Positions 29,549 to 39,650 of a stretch of DNA of 64,000 bases are shown here, one piece after another (position 1 is the first letter of the stretch; each line of letters starts with the position of its first letter). The notes under the pieces are model-generated. The model was not told where the DNA came from. It did not search any database and saw nothing but the letters and a program-made list of their open reading frames with translations. This DNA comes from Azonexus sp. GTDB lineage: Bacteria > Pseudomonadota > Gammaproteobacteria > Burkholderiales > Rhodocyclaceae. Made by a program: the position numbers and the translations under genes. The stretch spans positions 124,001-188,000 of the forward strand of contig NZ_JAKLLH010000002.1 of assembly GCF_023150235.1 (NCBI RefSeq), in the 5' to 3' direction.

Positions 29549-30379
29549 TTATCTGAGCGCCAGCGCGGCGACGGCCAGGCGCATGGCATCGCCCTCCTGC
29601 CGCAGGCTGATCACGGCGGGCTGGCGGGCGAGGTCGGCGGGAACGCCGGCCTCGAAGGTACGGTACATGCCGGCGATCGAGACCAGTTCGGCTTCGAGGC
29701 TGGTGGTGAAGATGCGGGCATCGGCGTTGCCGTTGGCACCGGCCAGGGCGCGGCCGCGCAAGGGGGCGTAAACGTGGATGCTGCCGTCGGCGATCACCTC
29801 GGCGCCGGCGCTGACCATGGCGGTGACGATCAGGTCGCCGCCGCGGGCATAGACGCGTTGTCCCGAGCGCAAGGGCTTGTCGACGATCAGCGTGGCGGCC
29901 GGGAGCGCTGCCGGCGGCGGGACCGGTGCCGCGCTCGGCGTCGGTGCTGCGGTCGGCGTCGGTGCTGCGGTCGGCGTCGGTGCTGCGGTCGGCGCCGGCG
30001 GTACGCTGGCGGCCGGGGCCGGGGGTTCGCTGGACGGGCGGGGCGGCGGGCTGCGACGGGCCAGGGCGTCGCCGCTGGCTTGCGGCAGACCGGCGGCGGC
30101 GGCATCGGCAGCGAGTCCGTCGCCCAGACCGTGGACGGCAATGGCGTGCAGGCCGGATTCGCCGAGCAATTGGCGGATCGCGCCCCAGTCGGCGGTCTCC
30201 GGCAGTCCGGCAGCATCGCTGAAGTCGAGCAAGGCCAGCTCGTCGCCGAAGAAATCAGGGGAGTTGCCGGTCAGTTCCTGCAACGCCAGGCGCAACGCCG
30301 ATACATCCACGGTCGACAGCTGGATCAGGATGATTTTCAGGGTCGTGCCCTTGAACTGGATCGGTGCTTCTTTCGACAT
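29549..30379 (-). CDS. minC: Septum formation inhibitor MinC
   Basis: MinC blocks FtsZ assembly away from midcell. The 276-residue product has an N-terminal FtsZ-binding domain (about 1-105) and a C-terminal beta-helix domain that binds MinD (about 170-276, with [34 protein letters not shown]). The two are joined by an unusually long Pro/Ala/Thr linker made of 18-base tandem repeats. The start [11 protein letters not shown] at 30379 was chosen because the frame upstream is only the antisense of gpmI. Linker length is the only odd feature. Confidence 0.93.
   Translation of the reverse strand: MSKEAPIQFKGTTLKIILIQLSTVDVSALRLALQELTGNSPDFFGDELALLDFSDAAGLPETADWGAIRQLLGESGLHAIAVHGLGDGLAADAAAAGLPQASGDALARRSPPPRPSSEPPAPAASVPPAPTAAPTPTAAPTPTAAPTPSAAPVPPPAALPAATLIVDKPLRSGQRVYARGGDLIVTAMVSAGAEVIADGSIHVYAPLRGRALAGANGNADARIFTTSLEAELVSIAGMYRTFEAGVPADLARQPAVISLRQEGDAMRLAVAALALR
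29934..29987 (-). repeat. 18-bp tandem repeat inside minC linker
   Basis: Three consecutive copies of an 18-base unit (GTCGGCGTCGGTGCTGCG on the plus strand; the first copy differs at its first base) are followed by a diverged fourth. On the minus strand each copy encodes a six-residue block made of Thr, Ala and Pro. The period is a multiple of three, so copy-number change would lengthen or shorten the MinC linker without a frameshift. Confidence 0.9.
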
Positions 30380-30490
30380 GCTGGTGACGATCTGGCGGCG
30401 AACGGAGATTAACAAAGCGGCAATTATCCCATAGGCCGCGGCGGTGAACGGTAAAATCGCCCCTTTCATCCTCCCTTCCGGGTCTTCTCC

Positions 30491-32143
<1,653 letters not shown>

Positions 32144-32315
32144 CCCAGGGCCAGTGCTTTGCCCGTGTCGGCCGATGGTGAATTGCCACGAGGACAAGCC
32201 GGCGCCGGGCAAAGCAATAGACGTTGTTTGCCATAAATCTGTAACGATTCGGTCATCGGAGAGCGATAATCGCGGGTTGAGCAATTACTTGTGGTCATTC
32301 GTCCGGGGGGGATCG

Positions 32316-33437
32316 ATGTTCTGGGGTAAAACAAGGGAGCTGACCGAGCTTCAGGCGCAATTTTCACGGTCGACGCAGGAAAACGCACAATTACGCAGCG
32401 ACAACGACTTGCTGCGTACCCAGTTGGAAGCGCAGGCGGCTGCCTGGAAAATGAAGGAGTTCGAGTGCGACACCTTGCGCCAGATACTCGGACATCTTGC
32501 CGCCTTCAGCGATACCCTGGGCGGTTCGCAACAAAGCCTCGGCGCGATGGCGATGCAATTGCGCGAGGAACGGGCTCAAGCGGTACGGGCGGCGACGGTA
32601 TCGGTGGAGAGCGGTCGGGTAACGACCGAGATCGCCTCCAGCCTCAACCAGCTGGCCAGCGATTCCTCCTCGGCGGCGGGCGCCGTCGCCAGCCTGGCTG
32701 ACCAGGCCGAGCAGATCGATGCAATTGTCCAGTTGATCCACGACATCGCCGATCAGACCAACCTGCTGGCACTCAATGCCGCAATCGAAGCTGCCCGCGC
32801 CGGCGAGTCGGGACGCGGCTTCGCGGTTGTTGCCGACGAGGTGCGTAAATTGGCCGAGCGCACTTCCAAGGCGACGCGCGATATTTCCGAACTGGTGGCC
32901 GGCGTGCGCCACAACTCGGTGGCGGCCAAATCGGCAATGGACGGTCTGTCCCTGGCGGCCGGCAATTTCAGCCAGCGTGGCACGCAGGCTACCGAGCGCA
33001 TGGCGCAGGTGGTGGTTTTGGCGCAGCGCATGGAGGGCGTCATTGCCGGCGGCGCCTTGAACAGTTTCGTCGAGCTGGCCAAGGTTGACCATCTGGTCTT
33101 CAAATTCCGCATCTACATGGGTCTTTTCGGCTTGATCACACTCGCAAGTTGCGATGTTGCTTCACATACCGGCTGTCGCCTCGGCAAGTGGTACTACGAA
33201 GGCGAGGGGCGAGAATGCTTCAGCCGTCTTGCCGGTTATCGCGAACTCGAGGCGCCGCATATCGAGGTGCACGCAGAGGGGATTGCCGCGCTGGCAGCGC
33301 GCGATCGCGGCGAGGTCGACAAAATGCTGTACCACGTGGAAAAGATGGAAAGTGCAAGCGGCAAGGTCGTGGCTTGTCTGGATCGAATGGCGGAAGCGGC
33401 GAAGAACGACCCGGCGCTGCTCTGCCACAGCGATTAG
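32316..33437 (+). CDS. Soluble chemoreceptor with C-terminal CZB (zinc-binding) domain
   Basis: The 373-residue protein has no membrane helix. Residues 1-60 are a coiled coil, then a methyl-accepting signalling region with the hairpin tip [20 protein letters not shown] (residues 144-163) and [22 protein letters not shown] domain follows (about 255-365) with His259, [15 protein letters not shown] (His284, Cys287) and HIEVH (His315, His319), the usual zinc-ligand pattern. CZB receptors sense zinc or oxidants such as HOCl. Its N-terminal codons 15-22 lie on a partial copy (32361-32383) of the interspersed palindrome. No che genes are nearby. Confidence 0.9.
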   Translation: MFWGKTRELTELQAQFSRSTQENAQLRSDNDLLRTQLEAQAAAWKMKEFECDTLRQILGHLAAFSDTLGGSQQSLGAMAMQLREERAQAVRAATVSVESGRVTTEIASSLNQLASDSSSAAGAVASLADQAEQIDAIVQLIHDIADQTNLLALNAAIEAARAGESGRGFAVVADEVRKLAERTSKATRDISELVAGVRHNSVAAKSAMDGLSLAAGNFSQRGTQATERMAQVVVLAQRMEGVIAGGALNSFVELAKVDHLVFKFRIYMGLFGLITLASCDVASHTGCRLGKWYYEGEGRECFSRLAGYRELEAPHIEVHAEGIAALAARDRGEVDKMLYHVEKMESASGKVVACLDRMAEAAKNDPALLCHSD

Positions 33438-33531
33438 GCTAAGGGTTTTCCCTGATGTCGCGGACTGGTCTTAGGCGGACAATCCCGCCCTTTGCGCAGG
33501 CCTCGCTGCGTCTTTACGGATTCTTCTCCAG

Positions 33532-34323
33532 ATGAAAAAAATGTTCTCCCTGCTGGCGCTGGCCCTGGTCGCCGGCTTGTCCCTGACCGCCTGCGGCAAG
33601 AAGGAAGCGGCGCCGGCGGCCGCCACGCCGGCACCGGCGGCCAAGATCGTGGTCGGCCTCGACGACAATTTTCCACCGATGGGCTTCCGCGACGCCAAGG
33701 GTAATCTGGTCGGCTTCGACATCGATCTCGCCCGCGAAGCCGCCAAGCGTCTTGGCGCCGAAGTCGAGTTCAAGCCGATCGACTGGAACGCCAAGGAAGC
33801 CGAACTCGGCGGCAAGCGCGTCGACGTGCTGTGGAATGGCCTGACCATCACCGAGCCGCGCAAGGAAAAGATCGCCTTCACCGCGCCGTACCTGGAAAAC
33901 CGCCAGATCGTGATCGTTGCCGCCAACTCGCCGCTGAAGACCAAGGCCGATCTGGCCGGCAAGGTGATCGGCGTGCAGGAAGGTTCTAGCGCGGTCGAAG
34001 CCATCGACAAGGACGCCGCCGGCAAGACGCTCAAGGAATTGAAGAAGTTCGGCGACAACGTCACCGCGCTGATGGACCTGTCTACCGGCCGTCTCGATGC
34101 ACTGGTGGTCGACGAAGTGGTCGGCCGCTACTACACCGCCAAGAAGCCGGGCGAATACACCATCCTCGACGAACATTTCGGTACCGAGGAATACGGTGTC
34201 GGTGTGCGCAAGGACGACGCCGAGCTGCTCGGCAAGCTGCAGCAGGCGATGGATGCGATGAAGCAGGACGGCGCCGCCGCCCGCATCTCGACCGAGTGGT
34301 TCGGCAAGAACATCGTCAAGTAA
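33532..34323 (+). CDS. Polar amino-acid ABC transporter, substrate-binding lipoprotein
   Basis: This 263-residue protein has a lipoprotein signal (lipobox LTAC, Cys21), an Ala/Pro spacer and a family 3 solute-binding domain. That domain contains GLDDNFPPMGFRDAKGNLVGFDIDLAREAAKR and DVLWNGLTITEPRKEKIAFTAPYLENRQ. Such proteins capture polar or acidic amino acids (cystine, glutamine, glutamate or arginine types). The exact ligand cannot be read from the sequence. It is the first gene of a three-gene importer; an attenuator-like hairpin separates it from the permease. Confidence 0.9.
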   Translation: MKKMFSLLALALVAGLSLTACGKKEAAPAAATPAPAAKIVVGLDDNFPPMGFRDAKGNLVGFDIDLAREAAKRLGAEVEFKPIDWNAKEAELGGKRVDVLWNGLTITEPRKEKIAFTAPYLENRQIVIVAANSPLKTKADLAGKVIGVQEGSSAVEAIDKDAAGKTLKELKKFGDNVTALMDLSTGRLDALVVDEVVGRYYTAKKPGEYTILDEHFGTEEYGVGVRKDDAELLGKLQQAMDAMKQDGAAARISTEWFGKNIVK

Positions 34324-34328
34324 GGATC

Positions 34329-34354
34329 AGGCCTCGCGTACTGCGGGGCCTTTC
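34329..34354 (+). terminator. Partial terminator / attenuator between binding-protein and permease genes
   Basis: AGGCCTCGC (34329-34337) pairs with GCGGGGCCT (34343-34351) with one G-T pair and a 5-base loop, followed by a short T-rich tail (TTC). The weak tail suggests partial termination, which would give more binding protein than permease, as in many ABC importers. Confidence 0.55.
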
Positions 34355-34380
34355 TCCCGTCCCTCGGGCGGGGAGCACGC

Positions 34381-35034
34381 ATGGATTACCTCTTTCAGAT
34401 ACTCGGGCCCTTGCTCGCCGGCACTGGCGTCACGCTGCAGGTCTTTGCCCTGACGCTGTTGCTGGCGGTGCCGCTGGGCCTGGGGCTGGCCTTGCTGCGG
34501 CTGTCGCACTGGCCGCTGGCGCGGACGCTGGTCGGCGGCTATGTATGGTTGATGCGCGGCACGCCGCTGATGCTGCAGATGCTGTTCATCTACTTCGCGC
34601 TGCCCTTCGTGCCGGTGATCGGCATCCGCCTGCCCGATTTTCCGGCGGCGATTCTCGCCTTCGTGCTCAATTACGCGGCCTACTTTGCCGAAATCTTCCG
34701 TGCCGGCATCCAGTCGGTCGGCAAGGGGCAATACGAAGCGGCGCAAGTGCTCGGCATGAGCCGGGCGCAGACGATGCGGCGGATCATCCTGCCGCAGATG
34801 GTCAAGCGCATCCTGCCGCCGCTGAGCAACGAGACGATCACGCTGGTCAAGGACACCTCGCTGATCTACGTGCTGGCCATGAACGACCTGTTGCGCGCCG
34901 CGCGTGGCCTGGTCCAGCGCGATTTCACGACCATGCCCTTTGTCGTCGCCGCCGCCTTTTACCTGGTGATGACGTTGTTGCTGACCTGGGGCTTCGCCCG
35001 CCTGGAGAAAAAATATGCCGTCTACGACGACTGA
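34381..35034 (+). CDS. Polar amino-acid ABC transporter permease
   Basis: The 217-residue inner-membrane protein has about five helices and the His/Glu/Gln-type permease pattern. [20 protein letters not shown] is at the start, then [17 protein letters not shown], and the EAA loop [22 protein letters not shown] contacts the ATPase. It probably forms a homodimer, since no second permease gene is present. Its end overlaps the ATPase gene by 20 bases. Confidence 0.93.
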   Translation: MDYLFQILGPLLAGTGVTLQVFALTLLLAVPLGLGLALLRLSHWPLARTLVGGYVWLMRGTPLMLQMLFIYFALPFVPVIGIRLPDFPAAILAFVLNYAAYFAEIFRAGIQSVGKGQYEAAQVLGMSRAQTMRRIILPQMVKRILPPLSNETITLVKDTSLIYVLAMNDLLRAARGLVQRDFTTMPFVVAAAFYLVMTLLLTWGFARLEKKYAVYDD

Positions 35035-35791
35035 GCCGATGCTGGTCGCCCGCGACCTGCACAAGCGCTTCGGCGAACACGAGGTGCTGCGCGGCGTCTC
35101 GCTGACGGTCGGCAAGGGCGAAGTGATCGCGGTGATCGGGCCGTCCGGCTCGGGCAAGAGCACCTTTCTGCGCTGTCTCAACCACCTGGAAAATATCGAC
35201 CGGGGCGAGGTCCGCATCGCCGGCGAAGCCCTGGTCACGACCACGGCCGACGGGCTCTGCCGCTATGCGCCGGAAGCCGAGGCGCGGCGGATCTGCCAGC
35301 GGATGGGGATGGTCTTCCAGCACTTCAACCTGTTTCCGCACCTGACCGTGCTGCAGAACCTGATCGAGGCGCCGCTGACGGTCAAGGGGCTGAGCCGCGC
35401 CGAGATCGAGCCGCTGGCCGACGAACTGCTGCGCAAGGTCGGGCTGTTCGCCAAGCGCGACGCCTATCCGTCGCGGCTGTCCGGTGGCCAGAAGCAGCGG
35501 GTGGCGATTGCCCGCGCGCTGGCAATGGCACCCGACATCATGCTCTTCGACGAACCGACCTCGGCGCTCGACCCCGAACTCACCGGCGAAGTCCTGCGCA
35601 GCATGCGCCAGCTCGCCGACGAGCACATGACCATGCTCGTCGTCACTCACGAAATGAGCTTCGCCCGCGACGTGTCGACGCGGACCATCTTCATGGACGG
35701 CGGCGAAATCGTCGAAGCCGGTGCGCCGCAGGAATTGTTCGGCCGACCGCAACAGGCCCGCACCCAAGCCTTCCTGCGCCACATGCTGTAA
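35015..35791 (+). CDS. Polar amino-acid ABC transporter ATPase
   Basis: The 258-residue ATPase carries Walker [11 protein letters not shown]-loop [17 protein letters not shown], signature [17 protein letters not shown], Walker [16 protein letters not shown] and switch His in [12 protein letters not shown], the GlnQ/HisP pattern. ATG 35015, inside the permease gene, has GGAG 9 bases upstream, whereas ATG 35039 after the permease stop has no clear site, so the overlapping start is preferred. It ends the importer operon and is followed by the best copy of the interspersed palindrome. Confidence 0.94.
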   Translation: MPSTTTEPMLVARDLHKRFGEHEVLRGVSLTVGKGEVIAVIGPSGSGKSTFLRCLNHLENIDRGEVRIAGEALVTTTADGLCRYAPEAEARRICQRMGMVFQHFNLFPHLTVLQNLIEAPLTVKGLSRAEIEPLADELLRKVGLFAKRDAYPSRLSGGQKQRVAIARALAMAPDIMLFDEPTSALDPELTGEVLRSMRQLADEHMTMLVVTHEMSFARDVSTRTIFMDGGEIVEAGAPQELFGRPQQARTQAFLRHML

Positions 35792-35802
35792 ACCGCCGGG
35801 CC

Positions 35803-35848
35803 GGTTTTTGCCGATTTTCACGGTCGACCGTGAAAACCGGCAAAAACC
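35803..35848. repeat. Interspersed GTCGAC palindrome, full-length 46-bp copy
   Basis: The inner 22 bases (35815-35836) are a perfect palindrome: TTTT, core CACGGTCGACCGTG, AAAA. Outer arms GGTTTTTGCCG (35803-35813) and CGGCAAAAACC (35838-35848) extend it to 46 bp with one mismatch (35814 with 35837). It sits in the 75-base gap between two convergent genes. As RNA it would form a long hairpin with U and A runs, so it may terminate both transcripts. Confidence 0.9.
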
Positions 35849-35866
35849 CGGGGGCGCGGCCAAGGC

Positions 35867-38800
35867 TCAAGCCGGGCCTGGCTTTGCCAACGTCGCGCGC
35901 AGCCTTGTGCGTAGCGGGTAGGCCTGGGTGGCGGCCTTGGCCCGCAAGAGGCCGAAACCACGGACCTCGGCGGGCCAGGCGGCGAGCTGGTGGGCTTCGC
36001 TGTCGGGGCCGTGTTGCAGGATCAAGTCGAGGTCGGCCTCGTAGGCGGTGAGCAGTTCGCGGTCGAGGGCTCGTTCGCTGCTCAAGCGGAGGGGATCGAA
36101 CCAGCGCCCGCGCCAGTGCCGGCCGGCGGCCAGTACGCGCAGCCAAGGCAGTAGCCAGGGACCGAAAGCCTGCTTGCGCGGCCGTCCGTCGGCGGCCTCG
36201 CGGCGCCCCCAGGGCGGCACCAGGTGGAAGCTGGGACGCAAGGCCCGACCGGGCACCAGCGACTCGAATTGTTCGGAGAGCCGGGTAAGAAAATCGCTTT
36301 CGACGAACAGGCGAGCGACCTCGTACTCGTCCTTGGGCGCCAGCAGCCGCGCGTACTGCACGGCCACCAAACGGGTCAGCGCATCGTCGCCGAGTGCTCG
36401 CAAGGCCGCGATGCGGCGCTGGTAGCGGGCCGCCAGTTCGCTGTCCTGATAGGCGGTGAGGCGCTGTGCCCGATGTTCGATCAGCGCGTCGAGGGGGATT
36501 TCGCCCGCCGGTAGCGGCTGCAGCGGGCCGGCCAAAGCGGCGACCCGTTCGGGGAAGACGGCAGCCCGCCGCCCCCAGTTGAACGCTTCGAGATTGGCCG
36601 CGACCGCCGTGCCGTTGAGTTCGATTGCGCGCTCCAGTGCCGCCAGGCTCACCGGGACCAAGCCCTGCTGCCAGGCATGGCCGAGCAGCAGCAGGTTGGT
36701 GTAGATGGCATCGCCCATCAAGCGCAGCGCCAGCCCCTGGGCGTCGATGAAGCGCACCGCAGCGGTGCCGACGGTATCGACCAGGCGTTGCTGCAAGGCC
36801 GCCCCCGGCAGTTTCCAGTCGCGCTGGCGGGTGAAGTCGGCGGTCGGCGTTTCGGCGCTATTGACCAGCACCCGGCTTTGCCCGGCGAGCAGTTTGGACA
36901 GCGCCTCACTGCCGGCGCTGACCACCAGGTCGCCGCCGATCAGCGCGTGCGCCTCGCCGGTCGCGATCCGCACCGCGTGGATGTCCTCCGCCCGGTCGGC
37001 GATGCGCAGGTGCGAGAAGACCGCCCCGTACTTCTGCGCCAGCCCGGTCATGTCGAGCACCGAGACGCCCTTGCCGTCGAGGTGCGCGGCCATCCCGAGC
37101 AAAGCCCCGACGGTGATCACGCCCATGCCGCCGACCCCGGTGAGCAGCAGGTTGTAGGGCGCGGCGGTCGCCGGCAAGGCCGGCAGCGGCAAAATTCCCC
37201 AATTTTCACGGTCGACCGTGGAAACCGAGTCTTTTCCGGCATCAGGCGGCGCCAGTCCTGCGCCTTTCTTCAAGCGCACGCCGTCGAGGGTGACGAAGCT
37301 CGGGCAGAAGCCCTTGAGGCAGGAGAAATCCTGGTTGCAGGCCGACTGGTCGATTGCCCGCTTGGTCCCGAACGGGGTTTCCAGCGGCACCACCGACAGG
37401 CAGTTGGATTGCCGCGAGCAATCGCCGCAGCCCTCACAAATCTCGGGATGGATCACCACCCGCCGCGCCACCGGCGGCAGCTTGCCGCGCTTGCGCCGCC
37501 GCCGCGCCTCAGTGGCACACATCTGGTCGTAGATCAGCACCGAGACGCCGGGGTACTCGCGCAGTTCGCGCTGGACCCGGTCAAGTTCGTCGCGATGGAC
37601 AATCGGCAAGGTCTGCCCGCCCGGCGTGGCGAGGTCAGTGATTTCGGCGTATTTATCGGGATCGTTGCTGACGATCACCATTTTCTCGACGCCTTCCGCC
37701 GCCAGCTGCCGGGTCAGGCGCGGGATGCTCAGCTGGCCATCGACCGGCTGGCCACCGGTCATCGCCACCGCGTCGTTGTAGAGAATCTTGTAGGTGATCG
37801 CGACCTTGGCCGCCAGCGCCTGGCGGATGGCCAGGATGCCGGAGTGGAAGTAGGTGCCGTCGCCGAGGTTGGCGAAGATGTGCTTTTCCTCGGTAAACGG
37901 TGCCTGGCCGACCCAGGGCACGCCCTCGCCGCCCATGTGGGTATAGGTCGCGGTGCTGCGCCCCATCCAGGTCACCATGTAGTGACAACCGATCCCGGCC
38001 ACCGCCCGTGAACCTTCCGGGACCTGGGTCGAGGTGTTGTGCGGGCAGCCCGAGCAGAAGTGCGGCTTGCGCTCGGCGAGCACCAGTGGTGTCTGGCTGG
38101 CCTTCTGCTTCTGTGCGATCAAATCGAGCCGGGCATGGATCGCCGGCGAGGTGAAGAAGCGGCCGATACGCCCGGCGATCACCTTGGCAATCGTCGCCAC
38201 CGGCAGCTCGCCGGTCGCCGGCAGCAGCCAATCGGCGTGCGCCAGATAGCCGCCCTCGCCTTCCACGGTCCACTCGCCTTTTTCGTCGAATTTGCCGATC
38301 ACTCGCGGGCGCACGTCGCGATTTTGTGCGTCTGTCCAGTTATAGAGCTCCTCCTTGAGCTGGTATTCGAGCAGCTGCCGCTTTTCCTCGACCACCAGGA
38401 TTTCCTCCAGCCCTGCGGCGAAACGACGGACGCCTTCCGGCTCCAGCGGCCAGACCATCCCGACCTTGTACAAGCGGATGCCGATCTGTGCCGCCAGCGC
38501 CTCGTCGATACCCAGTTCGTCGAGCGCCTGGCGCACGTCGAGATAGCTTTTGCCGGCGGTGAGGATGCCGAGCCGGGGCTGTGGCGAGTCGATCACCAGG
38601 CGGTCGAGGCGATTGGCCCGGCAATAGGCCAGCGCGGCGTAGAGCTTGAGGTTGAGCAGGCGCTTCTCCTGCTCCAGCGGCGGGTCCGGCCAGCGGATGT
38701 TGAGGCCGTCCGGCGGCAGCGCGAAATCCTGCGGCAGCACGATATCGACCGCCGCCGGATCGACATTGACCGAGGCCGAAGTCTCGACCGTATCGGCCAG

Positions 38801-39430
38801 CGCCTTGAACGCCACCCAGCAACCGGAATAGCGACTGAGCGCCCAGCCGTGCAGGCCGTATTCGATGTATTCCTGGATGTTCGCCGGGTAGAGCACCGGC
38901 ATCAGCACCGCCTTGAAGATGTGCTCGGTCTGGTGCGGCAGGGTCGAGGACTTGGCCGCATGATCGTCGCCGGCGACCACCAGCACCCCGCCGTGACGCG
39001 CCGAGCCGGCGGCGTTGGCGTGGCGGAAGACATCGCCGCAGCGGTCGACGCCCGGCCCCTTGCCGTACCACAGGCCGAACACTCCGTCGTAACGGGCGCC
39101 GGGAAACAGCCCGACCTGCTGGCTGCCCCACACCGCAGTCGCCGCCAGGTCCTCGTTGAGCCCCGGCTGGAAGGTGATGTGGTGTTCGGCAAGATGCTGT
39201 TGGGCTTTCCACAGGCCCTGGTCGAGCGGCCCGAGCGGGCTGCCGCGATAGCCGGAAATGAAGCCGGCGGTATTCAGGCCGGCGGCCAGGTCGCGCTCGC
39301 GCTGCAGCATGGGCAGGCGGATCAGCGCCTGGGTTCCGGTCAGGTAGACGCGGCCGGTCCGGGTATAACGATCATCGAGGCGGGCCTCGGGCTCCGGTTT
39401 GGCATGGACTGCGGAATCGGCGGGGTTCAT
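35867..39430 (-). CDS. Fused indolepyruvate:ferredoxin oxidoreductase (alpha-beta fusion)
   Basis: This 1187-residue enzyme oxidatively decarboxylates aryl or branched 2-oxo acids to acyl-CoA with ferredoxin. The N-terminal part has pyrimidine-type TPP domain features (SGYRGSPLGPLD, then QTEHIFKAV). The middle has CSGCPHNTSTQVPEG and the TPP/metal site GDGTYFHSG with NDAVAMTGGQP. Fe-S motifs CEGCGDCSRQSNC and CNQDFSCLKGFCP follow, and a C-terminal gamma-type domain begins LLLTGVGGMGVITVGALL. ATG 39430 (MNPADSA) has GGAGGAG upstream and was preferred to ATG 39451. A palindrome copy lies in frame in the linker before the gamma domain. Confidence 0.9.
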   Translation of the reverse strand: MNPADSAVHAKPEPEARLDDRYTRTGRVYLTGTQALIRLPMLQRERDLAAGLNTAGFISGYRGSPLGPLDQGLWKAQQHLAEHHITFQPGLNEDLAATAVWGSQQVGLFPGARYDGVFGLWYGKGPGVDRCGDVFRHANAAGSARHGGVLVVAGDDHAAKSSTLPHQTEHIFKAVLMPVLYPANIQEYIEYGLHGWALSRYSGCWVAFKALADTVETSASVNVDPAAVDIVLPQDFALPPDGLNIRWPDPPLEQEKRLLNLKLYAALAYCRANRLDRLVIDSPQPRLGILTAGKSYLDVRQALDELGIDEALAAQIGIRLYKVGMVWPLEPEGVRRFAAGLEEILVVEEKRQLLEYQLKEELYNWTDAQNRDVRPRVIGKFDEKGEWTVEGEGGYLAHADWLLPATGELPVATIAKVIAGRIGRFFTSPAIHARLDLIAQKQKASQTPLVLAERKPHFCSGCPHNTSTQVPEGSRAVAGIGCHYMVTWMGRSTATYTHMGGEGVPWVGQAPFTEEKHIFANLGDGTYFHSGILAIRQALAAKVAITYKILYNDAVAMTGGQPVDGQLSIPRLTRQLAAEGVEKMVIVSNDPDKYAEITDLATPGGQTLPIVHRDELDRVQRELREYPGVSVLIYDQMCATEARRRRKRGKLPPVARRVVIHPEICEGCGDCSRQSNCLSVVPLETPFGTKRAIDQSACNQDFSCLKGFCPSFVTLDGVRLKKGAGLAPPDAGKDSVSTVDRENWGILPLPALPATAAPYNLLLTGVGGMGVITVGALLGMAAHLDGKGVSVLDMTGLAQKYGAVFSHLRIADRAEDIHAVRIATGEAHALIGGDLVVSAGSEALSKLLAGQSRVLVNSAETPTADFTRQRDWKLPGAALQQRLVDTVGTAAVRFIDAQGLALRLMGDAIYTNLLLLGHAWQQGLVPVSLAALERAIELNGTAVAANLEAFNWGRRAAVFPERVAALAGPLQPLPAGEIPLDALIEHRAQRLTAYQDSELAARYQRRIAALRALGDDALTRLVAVQYARLLAPKDEYEVARLFVESDFLTRLSEQFESLVPGRALRPSFHLVPPWGRREAADGRPRKQAFGPWLLPWLRVLAAGRHWRGRWFDPLRLSSERALDRELLTAYEADLDLILQHGPDSEAHQLAAWPAEVRGFGLLRAKAATQAYPLRTRLRATLAKPGPA
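37203..37224. repeat. Interspersed GTCGAC palindrome inside the indolepyruvate oxidoreductase gene
   Basis: The 22-base element TTTT-CACGGTCGACCGTG-GAAA differs from the perfect palindrome by one base. It is in frame on the minus strand and encodes VSTVDREN within a low-complexity linker between the iron-sulfur and gamma-type domains. Two of the three frames through the palindrome are free of stops, which lets it sit in coding DNA. Confidence 0.85.
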
Positions 39431-39559
39431 CGCGGTCTCCTCCCTGTGCATCGGCCCTGGCAGCCGGTCGGTGTGGCGCCGTGGGCGACGCTACGCACCC
39501 GTGAGCGTTTGAACCCCGCCGCCGGCAGGAGGTTCCATCTGGAATCCCGGGCCGGTCGC

Positions 39560-39650
39560 GAGTCAGGCCGCTGAGTCAGGCCGCTGAGTCAGGCCGCTGA
39601 GTCAGGCCGCTGAGTCAGGCCGCTGAGTCAGGCCGCTGAGTCAGGCCGGT
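39560..39650. repeat. 13-bp tandem repeat, seven copies
   Basis: Seven head-to-tail copies of GAGTCAGGCCGCT run from 39560 to 39650; six are identical and the last ends GGT. The array begins 130 bases upstream of the indolepyruvate oxidoreductase start. The last copy overlaps the final four bases and stop codon of the sensor-kinase gene (stop at 39641-39643). On the minus strand each unit contains TGACTC. There are no spacers, so this is not a CRISPR array. Confidence 0.95.

Noticed and set aside
36677-38011. 444-codon plus-strand frame
   Set aside because: It is antisense to the indolepyruvate oxidoreductase gene and shows low-complexity His/Arg composition typical of GC-rich shadows.
39560-39650. 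Possible CRISPR array
   Set aside because: The 13-base units are contiguous with no spacers, and no cas genes are in the window.
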